The notes beneath the pieces are model-generated. The model ran no database searches. It was not told the origin of the DNA and saw nothing but the letters and a program-made list of their open reading frames with translations. Positions 7,141 through 13,865 of a DNA stretch of 13,865 nt are shown in pieces (positions within the stretch are counted from its first letter, which is position 1; every line of letters begins with the position of its first letter). Made by a program: the position numbers and the translations under genes. This DNA is from Ruminococcaceae bacterium UBA1236 (GTDB lineage Bacteria > Bacillota > Clostridia > Oscillospirales > Acutalibacteraceae), in contig DBWO01000003.1 in assembly GCA_002309055.1 (NCBI GenBank), forward strand, positions 1-13,865. The letters are read 5' to 3'.

Positions 7141-7659
7141 ATGAAAAAAGACAGAAACTTCAGACCCGCGCTCTGCGCGCTGCTGTGCGCGCAGGCAATA
7201 GCGCTGAATTTTATTGAGAGTCTCCTGCCGGAGATGCCTTTTCTGCCGCCGGGGGCAAAGCCCGGATTTTCAAACATAATCACCATGTTTGCCGCGGGCA
7301 CATTAGGCCTGCCCGAGACGCTTATAATAACCGTCACGAAGTCGCTTTTCACATTTGCAACAAGGGGCTTTACCGCTTTTGTGATGAGCATATCGGGCGG
7401 CCTGCTCTCCTGCCTCGCGGGTTATTTCATGCTCAGGCACGCGAGAGAAAAAATCGGCTATATGGGCATATCCGTCATATGCGCGCTCTGCCATAATCTC
7501 GGCCAGCTCTGCGCCTCGGCGGCAATGACCGGAAGCAGCGCCACATTTTATTACGCCCCGTTTCTCGTTATTTTCGGTGTAATAACGGGCGTGCTCACAG
7601 GTGTTATTTTCGCGGCGGTTTTACCGGCGCTTGAGAAGCAAAAAAATATTTTCAAATAA
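7141..7659 (+). CDS. Gx transporter family protein (HepI-like membrane protein)
   Basis: 172 residues with about five hydrophobic segments. PPGAKPGFSNIITMF (36-50) and SISGGLLSCLAGYF are characteristic of the family once named heptaprenyl diphosphate synthase component I and now usually called Gx transporter. The annotation as a prenyl synthase subunit is doubtful for this family; an S-component-like membrane uptake role is more plausible, and its steady company with ApbE and NusG_II genes suggests support of flavin delivery. That last step is inference. The start ATG 7141 lies 4 bases after the preceding stop and has only a weak GAGA site, so translation probably depends on coupling. Confidence 0.85.
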   Translation: MKKDRNFRPALCALLCAQAIALNFIESLLPEMPFLPPGAKPGFSNIITMFAAGTLGLPETLIITVTKSLFTFATRGFTAFVMSISGGLLSCLAGYFMLRHAREKIGYMGISVICALCHNLGQLCASAAMTGSSATFYYAPFLVIFGVITGVLTGVIFAAVLPALEKQKNIFK

Positions 7660-7683
7660 ACTACCAGACCAGGAGGGAAAAAG

Positions 7684-9033
7684 ATGTCAAATGTTCCCAA
7701 GGGCGTCCTGACGGCAGTCAAAAAGGTCAGGGGCGGCGTTAAAGTGGATCACCACAAAAACACCGCGGACCTCGAGGTTGTCAGAATGGACACGCCCCAG
7801 AAAGTTGTTATCCCCATGCAGATGAACATAGGCGCGCCCTGCGAGCCTGTGGTTAAGGTAGGGGATGAGGTTGCCGTAGGCCAGCTCATCGGCGACACGG
7901 ACAAATTTGTTTCCGCGCCGATTCACGCCACGGTTTCCGGCAAAGTCACCGCCGTGGGAGACATAAAGATGCCGCAGGGCATTATGTCAAAAGCGGTCAC
8001 AATTGAATCCGACGGCGAGATGAGATTATGGGAGGGCATTGAGCCGCCCAAAGTGGACAGCCGCGAGGATTTTATCAAAGCCGTGCGCAATTCCGGCCTT
8101 GTAGGTCTCGGCGGCGCGGGTTTCCCCACTCACGTGAAGCTCAACTTCCCGCCCGACAAGGGCATTGACACGCTTGTCATAAACGCCGCGGAGTGCGAGC
8201 CCTATATCACGGTTGACTACCGCGAGTGCATAGACAATTCCTGGGATATTCTCTCGGCGGTCTATATGATTAAGGATATGCTCGGCTTCAAAAATGTTGT
8301 TATCGCCGCTGAGGACAATAAGCCCGAAGCGTTCAAGATTCTCAAGAGAATCGCGGACGACAAAGAGGATGTCAACGATGAAGTGAAACTTATGGTGCTC
8401 GAGTCCAAATATCCTCAGGGCGCGGAGAAAATGATGGTGCAGTCCGCTACCGGCAGGCAGGTGCCTCCGGGAAAACTGCCCGCGGATGTCGGATGCGTTG
8501 TTATGAACGTTGCTTCCGTCGCGTTCCTGTCAAGATATATGAAAACGGGCAAGCCTCTCGTTTCAAGGTCGCTCACGGTTGACGGCTCCGCGATTGCAAA
8601 TCCCAAAAACGTGAGAGTGCCCATCGGCACAAACATCGGCGAAATAATTGATTTTTGCGGCGGCTTTTCACAGGACCCCTGCAAAATCATAATGGGCGGC
8701 CCGATGATGGGCGTTTCGCTCGTCGGTACCGATTTCCCCATTCTCAAGCAAAACAACGCCATTCTCGCTTTTGCGAAGGATGACGCTACCATAAAGGAAG
8801 AGACCGACTGCATCAGGTGCGGCAGATGCGCCGCCGCCTGCCCGCTTTCACTCACGCCCACCAACATCGTCAGGGCGGTCAAGGCAAAGGATACTTCCGT
8901 TATGAATAAAATGGGCGTTATGGTCTGCATGGAATGCGGCTCCTGCGCATTCTCCTGCCCCGCGGGCAAGCCCCTCGTGCAGTATATGAGGCTTGCAAAA
9001 TCAATGCTCAGAGAGGAGGCGGCAAAGAAATGA
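7684..9033 (+). CDS. rnfC: RnfC, NADH/flavin-binding subunit of the Rnf complex
   Basis: 449 residues, peripheral on the cytoplasmic side. Rnf couples electron flow from reduced ferredoxin to NAD+ with ion pumping across the membrane; RnfC is the subunit that contacts NAD(H) and resembles NuoF. GLGGAGFPTHVKL (141-153) and AAECEPYIT (168-176) mark the nucleotide/flavin region. Two [4Fe-4S] sites are visible near the C-terminus: C376/C379/C382/C386 and C415/C418/C421/C425. The N-terminal HKNTAD (24-29) and APIHATVSGKVTAVG (78-92) form the barrel-sandwich-like region of the family. It is at the short, clostridial end of the length range. AGGAGGG sits 6 bases before ATG 7684, after a 24-base gap; no promoter or terminator is seen in that gap. 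Confidence 0.97.
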   Translation: MSNVPKGVLTAVKKVRGGVKVDHHKNTADLEVVRMDTPQKVVIPMQMNIGAPCEPVVKVGDEVAVGQLIGDTDKFVSAPIHATVSGKVTAVGDIKMPQGIMSKAVTIESDGEMRLWEGIEPPKVDSREDFIKAVRNSGLVGLGGAGFPTHVKLNFPPDKGIDTLVINAAECEPYITVDYRECIDNSWDILSAVYMIKDMLGFKNVVIAAEDNKPEAFKILKRIADDKEDVNDEVKLMVLESKYPQGAEKMMVQSATGRQVPPGKLPADVGCVVMNVASVAFLSRYMKTGKPLVSRSLTVDGSAIANPKNVRVPIGTNIGEIIDFCGGFSQDPCKIIMGGPMMGVSLVGTDFPILKQNNAILAFAKDDATIKEETDCIRCGRCAAACPLSLTPTNIVRAVKAKDTSVMNKMGVMVCMECGSCAFSCPAGKPLVQYMRLAKSMLREEAAKK

Positions 9034-10010
9034 TAAACGGTAAAATGCTTAATGTAAGCATATCACCGCACCTTCGCACCACGGTGACAACACGCAGAAT
9101 TATGCTCGATGTTATCATCGCTCTGTGCCCCGCTCTCATTGCGTCAACGGTCATCTTCGGCCTCAGGGCCCTGCTCCTGACCCTCGTTTCCGTTGCCGCG
9201 TGCGTATTCTTTGAGTACATAATGAGAAAAATCCTCAAGAAGAATAACACAATAGGGGACCTGAGCGCGGTAGTCACCGGAATGCTTCTCGCTTTCAACT
9301 GCCCCTCCGGCATTCCCTTCTGGATGATAATCGCCGGCGACGCTTTCGCTATCATTATAGTCAAGCAGTGCTTCGGCGGCATCGGTCAGAATTTCGTTAA
9401 CCCCGCAATCGCCGGCAGAATCTTTATGCTTCTGTCATTCGGTCAGATGTCAAAATGGACTCAGCCCGGCGCGGGCTTTATGAATCTCGGCGGTGTTGAG
9501 GCTCTCACGGGCGCAACTCCCCTTGCGGCAAGCGCGGAAGAACTTCCCACACTCACCGATATGCTCATCGGCATGAGAGGCGGTTGCCTCGGTGAAACCT
9601 GCATCCTCGCAATCCTCGCGGGCGGCCTTTATCTTGTAATCCGCAAGGTTATTTCCCCGCTTATTCCCTGCGTTTACATCGGCTCTGTTGCCGTTGTTAT
9701 GCTTATAGCCGGCAAGGGCGATTTCACCTACACCGCATATCAGCTCCTTTCGGGCGGCCTTGTGCTCGGCGCCGTGTTTATGGCTACCGACTATACCACA
9801 AGCCCCATCTCAAAGAAGGGCAAGGTTATTTTCGCAATCGGCTGCGGACTTATCACCTGCCTTATCCGTCTCGCGGGCTCGCTCCCCGAGGGCGTATCCT
9901 ATTCGATTATCCTTATGAACATCTTTACTCCTCTTATTGAGAGACTTACAACTCCCAAGCCCTTCGGCACCCCCAAGAAGGAGAAAAAAGCAAAGGAGGA
10001 GACAGCGTGA
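9030..10010 (+). CDS. rnfD: RnfD, FMN-bearing membrane subunit of Rnf
   Basis: 326 residues, polytopic (about 8-10 membrane segments). I start it at ATG 9030, which overlaps the rnfC stop as ATGA; the frame is open further upstream, but that would run through the rnfC ferredoxin motif. GGAGG lies about 10 bases upstream. The motif LTGAT (159-163) is the site for covalent FMN at T163. Other family blocks are FNCPSGIPFW (89-98), GGIGQNFVNPAIAGR (116-130) and MATDYTTSPI (251-260). Together with RnfG it moves electrons through the membrane. The C-terminal tail is Lys/Glu-rich and contains the ribosome-binding site for rnfG. Confidence 0.96.
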   Translation: MINGKMLNVSISPHLRTTVTTRRIMLDVIIALCPALIASTVIFGLRALLLTLVSVAACVFFEYIMRKILKKNNTIGDLSAVVTGMLLAFNCPSGIPFWMIIAGDAFAIIIVKQCFGGIGQNFVNPAIAGRIFMLLSFGQMSKWTQPGAGFMNLGGVEALTGATPLAASAEELPTLTDMLIGMRGGCLGETCILAILAGGLYLVIRKVISPLIPCVYIGSVAVVMLIAGKGDFTYTAYQLLSGGLVLGAVFMATDYTTSPISKKGKVIFAIGCGLITCLIRLAGSLPEGVSYSIILMNIFTPLIERLTTPKPFGTPKKEKKAKEETA

Positions 10011-10561
10011 AAAGCATTAAAGAATTTGTCGTTCCCACTCTGGTCCTCTTTTTAATCTGCTTTGTTGCGGCTGCGCTGCTCGGCGTTACAAACGATGTGA
10101 CCGCCCCCGTTATCAAGGCAAACGCCGCCGCGGCTGAGCAGCAGGCGATGAAAGAAGTGCTTCCCGATGCAAAAGAATTCGGCGAGGCCGTTTCAAATGA
10201 CTACGGCACATTTTCACCCGCCTATGACGAAAGCGGCAATGTTGCCGGCTACGCCGTAACCGCCGAAGGCAAAGGCGGATATGACGGCACCATTACCCTT
10301 ATGGTCGGCATCGACGCTGAGGGTAAGGTTGTGAACATCAACTTCCTTGAAATCAGCGAAACACCGTCAATCGGCGGCAAGATTCCCAAAAACACCGGCT
10401 TCCTTGACCAGTTCAAAGGTCTTTTCGGCTCGGCGGCGCTCACCAAAAACGGCGGCACCGTCAATGCCGTTTCGGGCGCCACAAAAACTTCAACGGCAGT
10501 TACGGACGCTGTCAACAATGCCTTACTTTGCGTTGATAAGGAGGTGAGGGCAAATGGCTGA
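10007..10561 (+). CDS. rnfG: RnfG, extracytoplasmic FMN-binding subunit of Rnf
   Basis: 184 residues. It starts at GTG 10007, overlapping the rnfD stop as GTGA, with AAGGAGG 7 bases upstream. One membrane helix (about 8-27) anchors an external FMN-binding domain. The flavin attachment motif is SGATKTS (156-162), FMN expected on T159. The residue three before the Ser is Asn (N153) where many RnfG proteins have Asp. The GKGGYDGTITLMVGI block (88-102) and ETPSIGGKI (118-126) are typical of FMN-binding domains. It is the likely terminal redox group outside the membrane, and thus the best placed subunit to pass electrons to an external partner. Confidence 0.96.
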   Translation: MKSIKEFVVPTLVLFLICFVAAALLGVTNDVTAPVIKANAAAAEQQAMKEVLPDAKEFGEAVSNDYGTFSPAYDESGNVAGYAVTAEGKGGYDGTITLMVGIDAEGKVVNINFLEISETPSIGGKIPKNTGFLDQFKGLFGSAALTKNGGTVNAVSGATKTSTAVTDAVNNALLCVDKEVRANG

Positions 10562-11309
10562 GAAAAAGAGCTTAGGAAAAGAATTTTCAAAGGGTATAAT
10601 CCGTGAGAATCCCGTGCTCCGCCTCGTGCTCGGCACCTGCCCCACACTCGCGGTTTCGGTCGCGGTGACCAACGCAATCGGCATGGGCATTGCCGCAACG
10701 CTTGTGCTTGTCTGCTCAAACGTTGTTATCTCCGCGCTGAGAAAAATTATTCCTTCAAAAATCAGAATTCCCGCATATATCGTTGTTATAGCCTCGTTTG
10801 TTACCATAGTGCAGATGCTCGTTAAAGCGTTTGTGCCCGCTCTCAACGATGCGCTCGGCGTTTACCTGCCCCTCATCGTTGTTAACTGCATCATCCTCGG
10901 CAGAGCGGAAGCATACGCGGGCAAAAACCCCGTTGGCGCGTCATTCTTTGACGGCCTGGGCATGGGCGTGGGCTTCACATTCGCGCTCATCGTTATGGCA
11001 ACAATCCGCGAAATCATCGGCTCGGGCACCTTCCTTGAAGGTATTGACAGTCTGACCGCTCTTTTCGGCGCGACAAGCTTCACAGGTTTCAAACTGCTTG
11101 AAAACCCCATCGGCGTTATGGTTATGGCGCCCGGCGGATTCCTCGTATTCGGCCTTGTTATGGCTCTTGCCAACAAAGTGGCCGAGGGCAGAGGCAAGCC
11201 CAAGGCGGAGCTCAAGGGCTGCGATGCCTGCCCCATGGCTCATTCCTGCAGCCTGCACGGCACGGAAGAATCCTGCGAGAATAAAGAAAAGGAGGAGAGC
11301 GCATCATGA
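10554..11309 (+). CDS. rnfE: RnfE, membrane subunit with Cys-rich tail
   Basis: 251 residues; six membrane segments expected. ENPVLRLVLGTCP (18-30) and IVVNCIILGRAEAYA (108-122) supply C29 and C112, the conserved pair that in this family joins RnfA in holding an iron-sulfur centre inside the membrane. The C-terminal tail (about 211-251) carries C223, C226, C232 and C241 (GCDACPMAHSCSLHG), a possible extra metal or disulfide site on a charged extension; related tails occur in some clostridial RnfE proteins. An AAGGAGGTGA site precedes ATG 10554, which overlaps rnfG by 8 bases. Confidence 0.96.
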   Translation: MAEKKSLGKEFSKGIIRENPVLRLVLGTCPTLAVSVAVTNAIGMGIAATLVLVCSNVVISALRKIIPSKIRIPAYIVVIASFVTIVQMLVKAFVPALNDALGVYLPLIVVNCIILGRAEAYAGKNPVGASFFDGLGMGVGFTFALIVMATIREIIGSGTFLEGIDSLTALFGATSFTGFKLLENPIGVMVMAPGGFLVFGLVMALANKVAEGRGKPKAELKGCDACPMAHSCSLHGTEESCENKEKEESAS

Positions 11310-11887
11310 TTGCTATTTTCCTTACCGTTGTTCTTACAGAGAACTATGTTTTGTGCCAGTTCCTCGGCATATGCCCCTTCCTCGGAGTTTCCAAAAAGCT
11401 CAACACGGCAGTGGGCATGAGCGTTGCGGTTATCTTTGTTATGGCGCTTGCCACCGCCGCGACCTACCCCATCAACAAATATCTGCTTGTTAAAAACGAT
11501 CTTGAGTATCTTCAGACCATAGTCTTCATCCTGGTTATAGCCGCTCTGGTGCAGTTTGTTGAGATTATTCTGAAGAAATTCATTCCCTCGCTTTACAATG
11601 CCCTGGGCATATATCTGCCCCTGATTACCACAAACTGCGCTGTTCTCGGCGTGGTGCTTCTCAATGTTGAAAGCGGCTACAATTTTGCGCAGTCCATCGT
11701 CAACAGCGTGGGCGCGGGCGTCGGCTTCCTCATCGCGATGGTGATGTTTGCGGGCGTGCGCGAGAGGCTTGAGGGCAATGATATCCCCAAAGCTCTTCAG
11801 GGCTTCCCGATCACACTGATTTCGGCATCCCTCGTTTCCCTCTCATTCCAGGGATTCTCGGGTATAGTCGAGAATATATTCGGTTAA
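11306..11887 (+). CDS. rnfA: RnfA, membrane subunit of Rnf
   Basis: 193 residues, the usual size, with six membrane segments. ENYVLCQFLGICPFLGVSK (12-30) and ITTNCAVLGV (107-116) contain C23 and C111, the ligands that pair with those of RnfE around a membrane-embedded iron-sulfur centre. AAGGAGG lies 10 bases upstream, and the start overlaps the rnfE stop (ATGA). RnfA and RnfE are inverted-topology relatives. The N-terminal end is a few residues shorter than many homologues, which agrees with the chosen start. Confidence 0.97.
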   Translation: MIAIFLTVVLTENYVLCQFLGICPFLGVSKKLNTAVGMSVAVIFVMALATAATYPINKYLLVKNDLEYLQTIVFILVIAALVQFVEIILKKFIPSLYNALGIYLPLITTNCAVLGVVLLNVESGYNFAQSIVNSVGAGVGFLIAMVMFAGVRERLEGNDIPKALQGFPITLISASLVSLSFQGFSGIVENIFG

Positions 11888-11900
11888 GGAGGGCTGCTGA

Positions 11901-12740
11901 ATGAATTTTCAGATTATTATCATTGCCGTTGCCATTCTCTCGGCAATCGGCGCTCTCGCGGCTCTCGCCCTTGCGATTGCATCCAAGGTTTTTGCCGTGC
12001 CCGTTGATGAAAAGGCGGCAGCCATAAGAGAATGCCTGCCCGGCGCAAACTGCGGCGCGTGCGGCTTTTCGGGCTGTGACGGCTATGCCGCCGCTCTTTC
12101 AAACGGCGAAGTTACCGACACCGCTCTTTGCAATCCCGGCGGGAATGAAGCCGCCAAGGCGATAAGCGAAATACTCGGCGTTGAAGCCGGCTCCGTAAAG
12201 CCCGTTGCCGCGGTAGTGCTCTGCAGAGGCCATAACAATGTTGCCGTGCAGAAGCTCATTTACAGCGGCGTGCACAGCTGTAAAATGGCAACCCAGGCCT
12301 TCGGCGGACCCAAAGAGTGCATCTACGGCTGCCTCGGCTACGGCGACTGCGTAGCAGCCTGCGAATATAACGCCATCTCAATCTGCGACGGCGTTGCGAG
12401 AATCAACCCCTCAGTCTGCAGGGCGTGCAAGATGTGCGTTAAGACCTGCCCCAAGGGCCTTATCGAAATGCTTCCGCTTGAGGAAGTCAAGGCCGCGGTG
12501 CTGTGTAAAAACCACGATAAGGGCGCCACAACACGCAAAGAATGTTCTGCCGGATGTATCGGCTGCATGCTCTGCACACGCCAGTGCGAGTTCGATGCCA
12601 TCCATGTGGAGAACTTCCTTGCCAGCATCGATTACTCTAAGTGCACCCAGTGCGGCAAATGTGCCGAGAAGTGCCCTGTGAAGGTAATCACCCCGCCGGC
12701 CGTAAAACCAGTCAGGGAGGAGGTCGATGATGGAGAGTAA
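11901..12740 (+). CDS. rnfB: RnfB, ferredoxin-accepting iron-sulfur subunit of Rnf
   Basis: 279 residues. A membrane helix (about 5-30) is followed by the four-Cys domain C51/C54/C59/C77 (GANCGACGFSGCDGYAAAL). Several ferredoxin-type sites come next: C140/C144/C150/C154, C173/C176/C179/C183, C219/C222/C225/C229 and C248/C251/C254/C258. RnfB accepts electrons from reduced ferredoxin in the cytoplasm. AAGGAGGG precedes ATG 11901 after a 13-base gap. Codon use changes inside the gene: of the first eight Pro codons seven are CCC, whereas the last four (12675-12710) are CCT, CCG, CCG and CCA. Val and Glu choice shifts too. The last roughly 60 codons may therefore come from another source, by recombination or by a mis-joined assembly. 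Its end overlaps nrfA by 14 bases. Confidence 0.96.
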   Translation: MNFQIIIIAVAILSAIGALAALALAIASKVFAVPVDEKAAAIRECLPGANCGACGFSGCDGYAAALSNGEVTDTALCNPGGNEAAKAISEILGVEAGSVKPVAAVVLCRGHNNVAVQKLIYSGVHSCKMATQAFGGPKECIYGCLGYGDCVAACEYNAISICDGVARINPSVCRACKMCVKTCPKGLIEMLPLEEVKAAVLCKNHDKGATTRKECSAGCIGCMLCTRQCEFDAIHVENFLASIDYSKCTQCGKCAEKCPVKVITPPAVKPVREEVDDGE

Positions 12741-13865
12741 GAAAACAATCAAGCTGATAATCGCCATCGTCATAATCGTTGTGGCAATAGCCACCGTCGG
12801 AGGAATCTTCGGCCCCCAGATCATGTATCATATAAAGAACAGGGGAGCCCTGGGTCCGCTCACAAGGGAAGACATCACATATGAGCCGTCATTCCCGTAC
12901 GTGTCTGCGACGATGCATGCCAACGACCAGAACAGCTACATCACCGATTATCTGGAGCAGGATCCGTACCTTGTGAACATCTATCAGGGATTCGGATTCG
13001 CCAAGGAATACGGAAGTGCGAGAGGTCATGAGTATACTCTTGCGGATGTTGCCGCAACAGCCCGTCCGCACGCCCTTGCAAACTGTCTGACATGCAAGAC
13101 CCCGAACTTCACGCAACTGGTCAACGAGCTGGGTGTCGGTGTCTACACCATGGACTTCAACGAGGTCTATGCCAAGATGGACAAGAACATCAGCTGCTAC
13201 AACTGCCACGGCAACAGTGCGAAGAACAACGGAGAGATCGTCATCACGCACTCCTATGTCCAGAAGGCACTGGGCAGCAACATGGCCACCATCGACAAAT
13301 CGACGCTTTCATGCGGACAGTGTCACATAGAGTATTATTTCACTCCGACCGACAAGGAGACGATGATGCCCTATTCCAGCATAGACACCATGACTCCTGA
13401 GGCAATCCTTGCATTCTACGACAACATGGTCATGCCGGACGGCTCTGTGGGTTTCTATGACTGGATCCAGCCCGGAACCGGAACAAAACAGCTGAAGGCC
13501 CAGCATCCCGAGATGGAGACCTATCTTCTGGGCAAGCACGGCAAGCTTCTGAACTGCGCCGACTGCCACATGGCAATTGAGATGGCCGATGACGGAACCG
13601 TCTATCACAGCCACTATCTCGAGAGCCCTCTGAACAACAAGACCCTGCTTTCCACATGTGTGCAGTGCCACGGCGACACCGACATGGTCAGCATGGTACG
13701 CCGCATCCAGGCCCGCGTCACGGACAGGGAAACCGAGGTCGGAAACAAGCTCTCGAAGCTCAAGGACACCCTTACGGATGCCGTATCGGGAGGAAAGAAG
13801 ACCGAGGCCGAGCTTGACCAGATTCGCAAACTCCACCGTGAGGCCCAGTGGTTCTTCGACTTCTG
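12727..13865 (+). CDS. nrfA: Pentahaem cytochrome c nitrite reductase, NrfA-type (3' end missing)
   Basis: 379 codons are present, running off the right edge; the family is usually about 450-500 residues. NrfA reduces nitrite to ammonium with six electrons outside the membrane. The active-site haem motif CLTCK (120-124) has the diagnostic Lys, and four ordinary haem sites follow: CYNCH (157-161), CGQCH (196-200), CADCH (277-281) and CVQCH (311-315). The active-site Tyr lies in CGQCHIEYYF, and the active-site His in KAQHPE (257-262). A basic end and hydrophobic helix (about 5-28) has no lipobox and probably serves as a signal-anchor. ATG 12727 and ATG 12730 are both possible starts; AGGGAGGAGGT (12714-12724) lies inside the end of rnfB. 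Codon use differs clearly from rnf: Asn AAC 19/19, Gly GGA 14/26, Pro CCG 8/14. No NrfH is in view. Confidence 0.93.
   Translation, partial: MMESKKTIKLIIAIVIIVVAIATVGGIFGPQIMYHIKNRGALGPLTREDITYEPSFPYVSATMHANDQNSYITDYLEQDPYLVNIYQGFGFAKEYGSARGHEYTLADVAATARPHALANCLTCKTPNFTQLVNELGVGVYTMDFNEVYAKMDKNISCYNCHGNSAKNNGEIVITHSYVQKALGSNMATIDKSTLSCGQCHIEYYFTPTDKETMMPYSSIDTMTPEAILAFYDNMVMPDGSVGFYDWIQPGTGTKQLKAQHPEMETYLLGKHGKLLNCADCHMAIEMADDGTVYHSHYLESPLNNKTLLSTCVQCHGDTDMVSMVRRIQARVTDRETEVGNKLSKLKDTLTDAVSGGKKTEAELDQIRKLHREAQWFFDF

Noticed and set aside
8415..8969. A minus-strand frame of 184 codons opposite rnfC
   Set aside because: Antisense to the RnfC iron-sulfur region, Pro/Thr/Ser-rich shadow without start signals.
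13309..13836. A minus-strand frame of 175 codons opposite nrfA
   Set aside because: nrfA on the plus strand carries all five haem motifs in order; the opposite frame has no known motif or ribosome-binding site.

Overview
The window most resembles a mid-GC member of the Clostridia, probably an anaerobic gut lineage near the Oscillospirales/Ruminococcaceae. The reasons are the rnf gene order C-D-G-E-A-B, the strong GGAGG ribosome-binding sites, and the kinds of accessory proteins present. The lineage is an inference from gene order, codon use and protein style; no database search was done.

Layout. Bases 1-293 hold no gene but form a nested palindromic, GC-rich element, followed by an intrinsic terminator. 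A promoter at about 367-395 leads into a small putative lipoprotein (430) and a calcineurin-like metallophosphoesterase (766). Next come a cytoplasmic Asp-box (sialidase-like) propeller protein (1767), a decayed gene remnant (about 2894-3076) and a small uncharacterised protein (3151). A two-way terminator hairpin at 3672-3714 separates these from a minus-strand pair: an iron-containing alcohol dehydrogenase (5619-4513) followed by a Pr6Pr-type membrane protein (4501-3764). The region at 5640-5755 carries back-to-back promoters.

From 5755 to the right edge runs one tightly packed plus-strand operon: apbE (flavin transferase), a NusG-domain-II protein, a Gx-transporter/HepI-like membrane protein, then rnfC, rnfD, rnfG, rnfE, rnfA and rnfB. 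Most junctions overlap by 4-14 bases or are separated by fewer than 25 bases. The logic is coherent. Rnf oxidises reduced ferredoxin, reduces NAD+ and pumps ions. RnfD and RnfG carry covalent FMN on the Thr of a GAT motif, and ApbE attaches that FMN.

The last gene is the surprise. Overlapping the end of rnfB by 14 bases is a five-haem, NrfA-type cytochrome c nitrite reductase, cut by the window edge. It has the lysine-ligated active-site haem motif CLTCK and four CxxCH motifs, an N-terminal membrane anchor, and no NrfH in view. This suggests an Rnf-linked ammonification module. However, codon choice changes sharply near the 3' end of rnfB and throughout nrfA (for example Asn is AAC in 19 of 19 cases, and Pro moves from CCC to CCG). 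Horizontal acquisition, recombination inside rnfB, or a chimeric assembly join must therefore be excluded before the linkage is believed.
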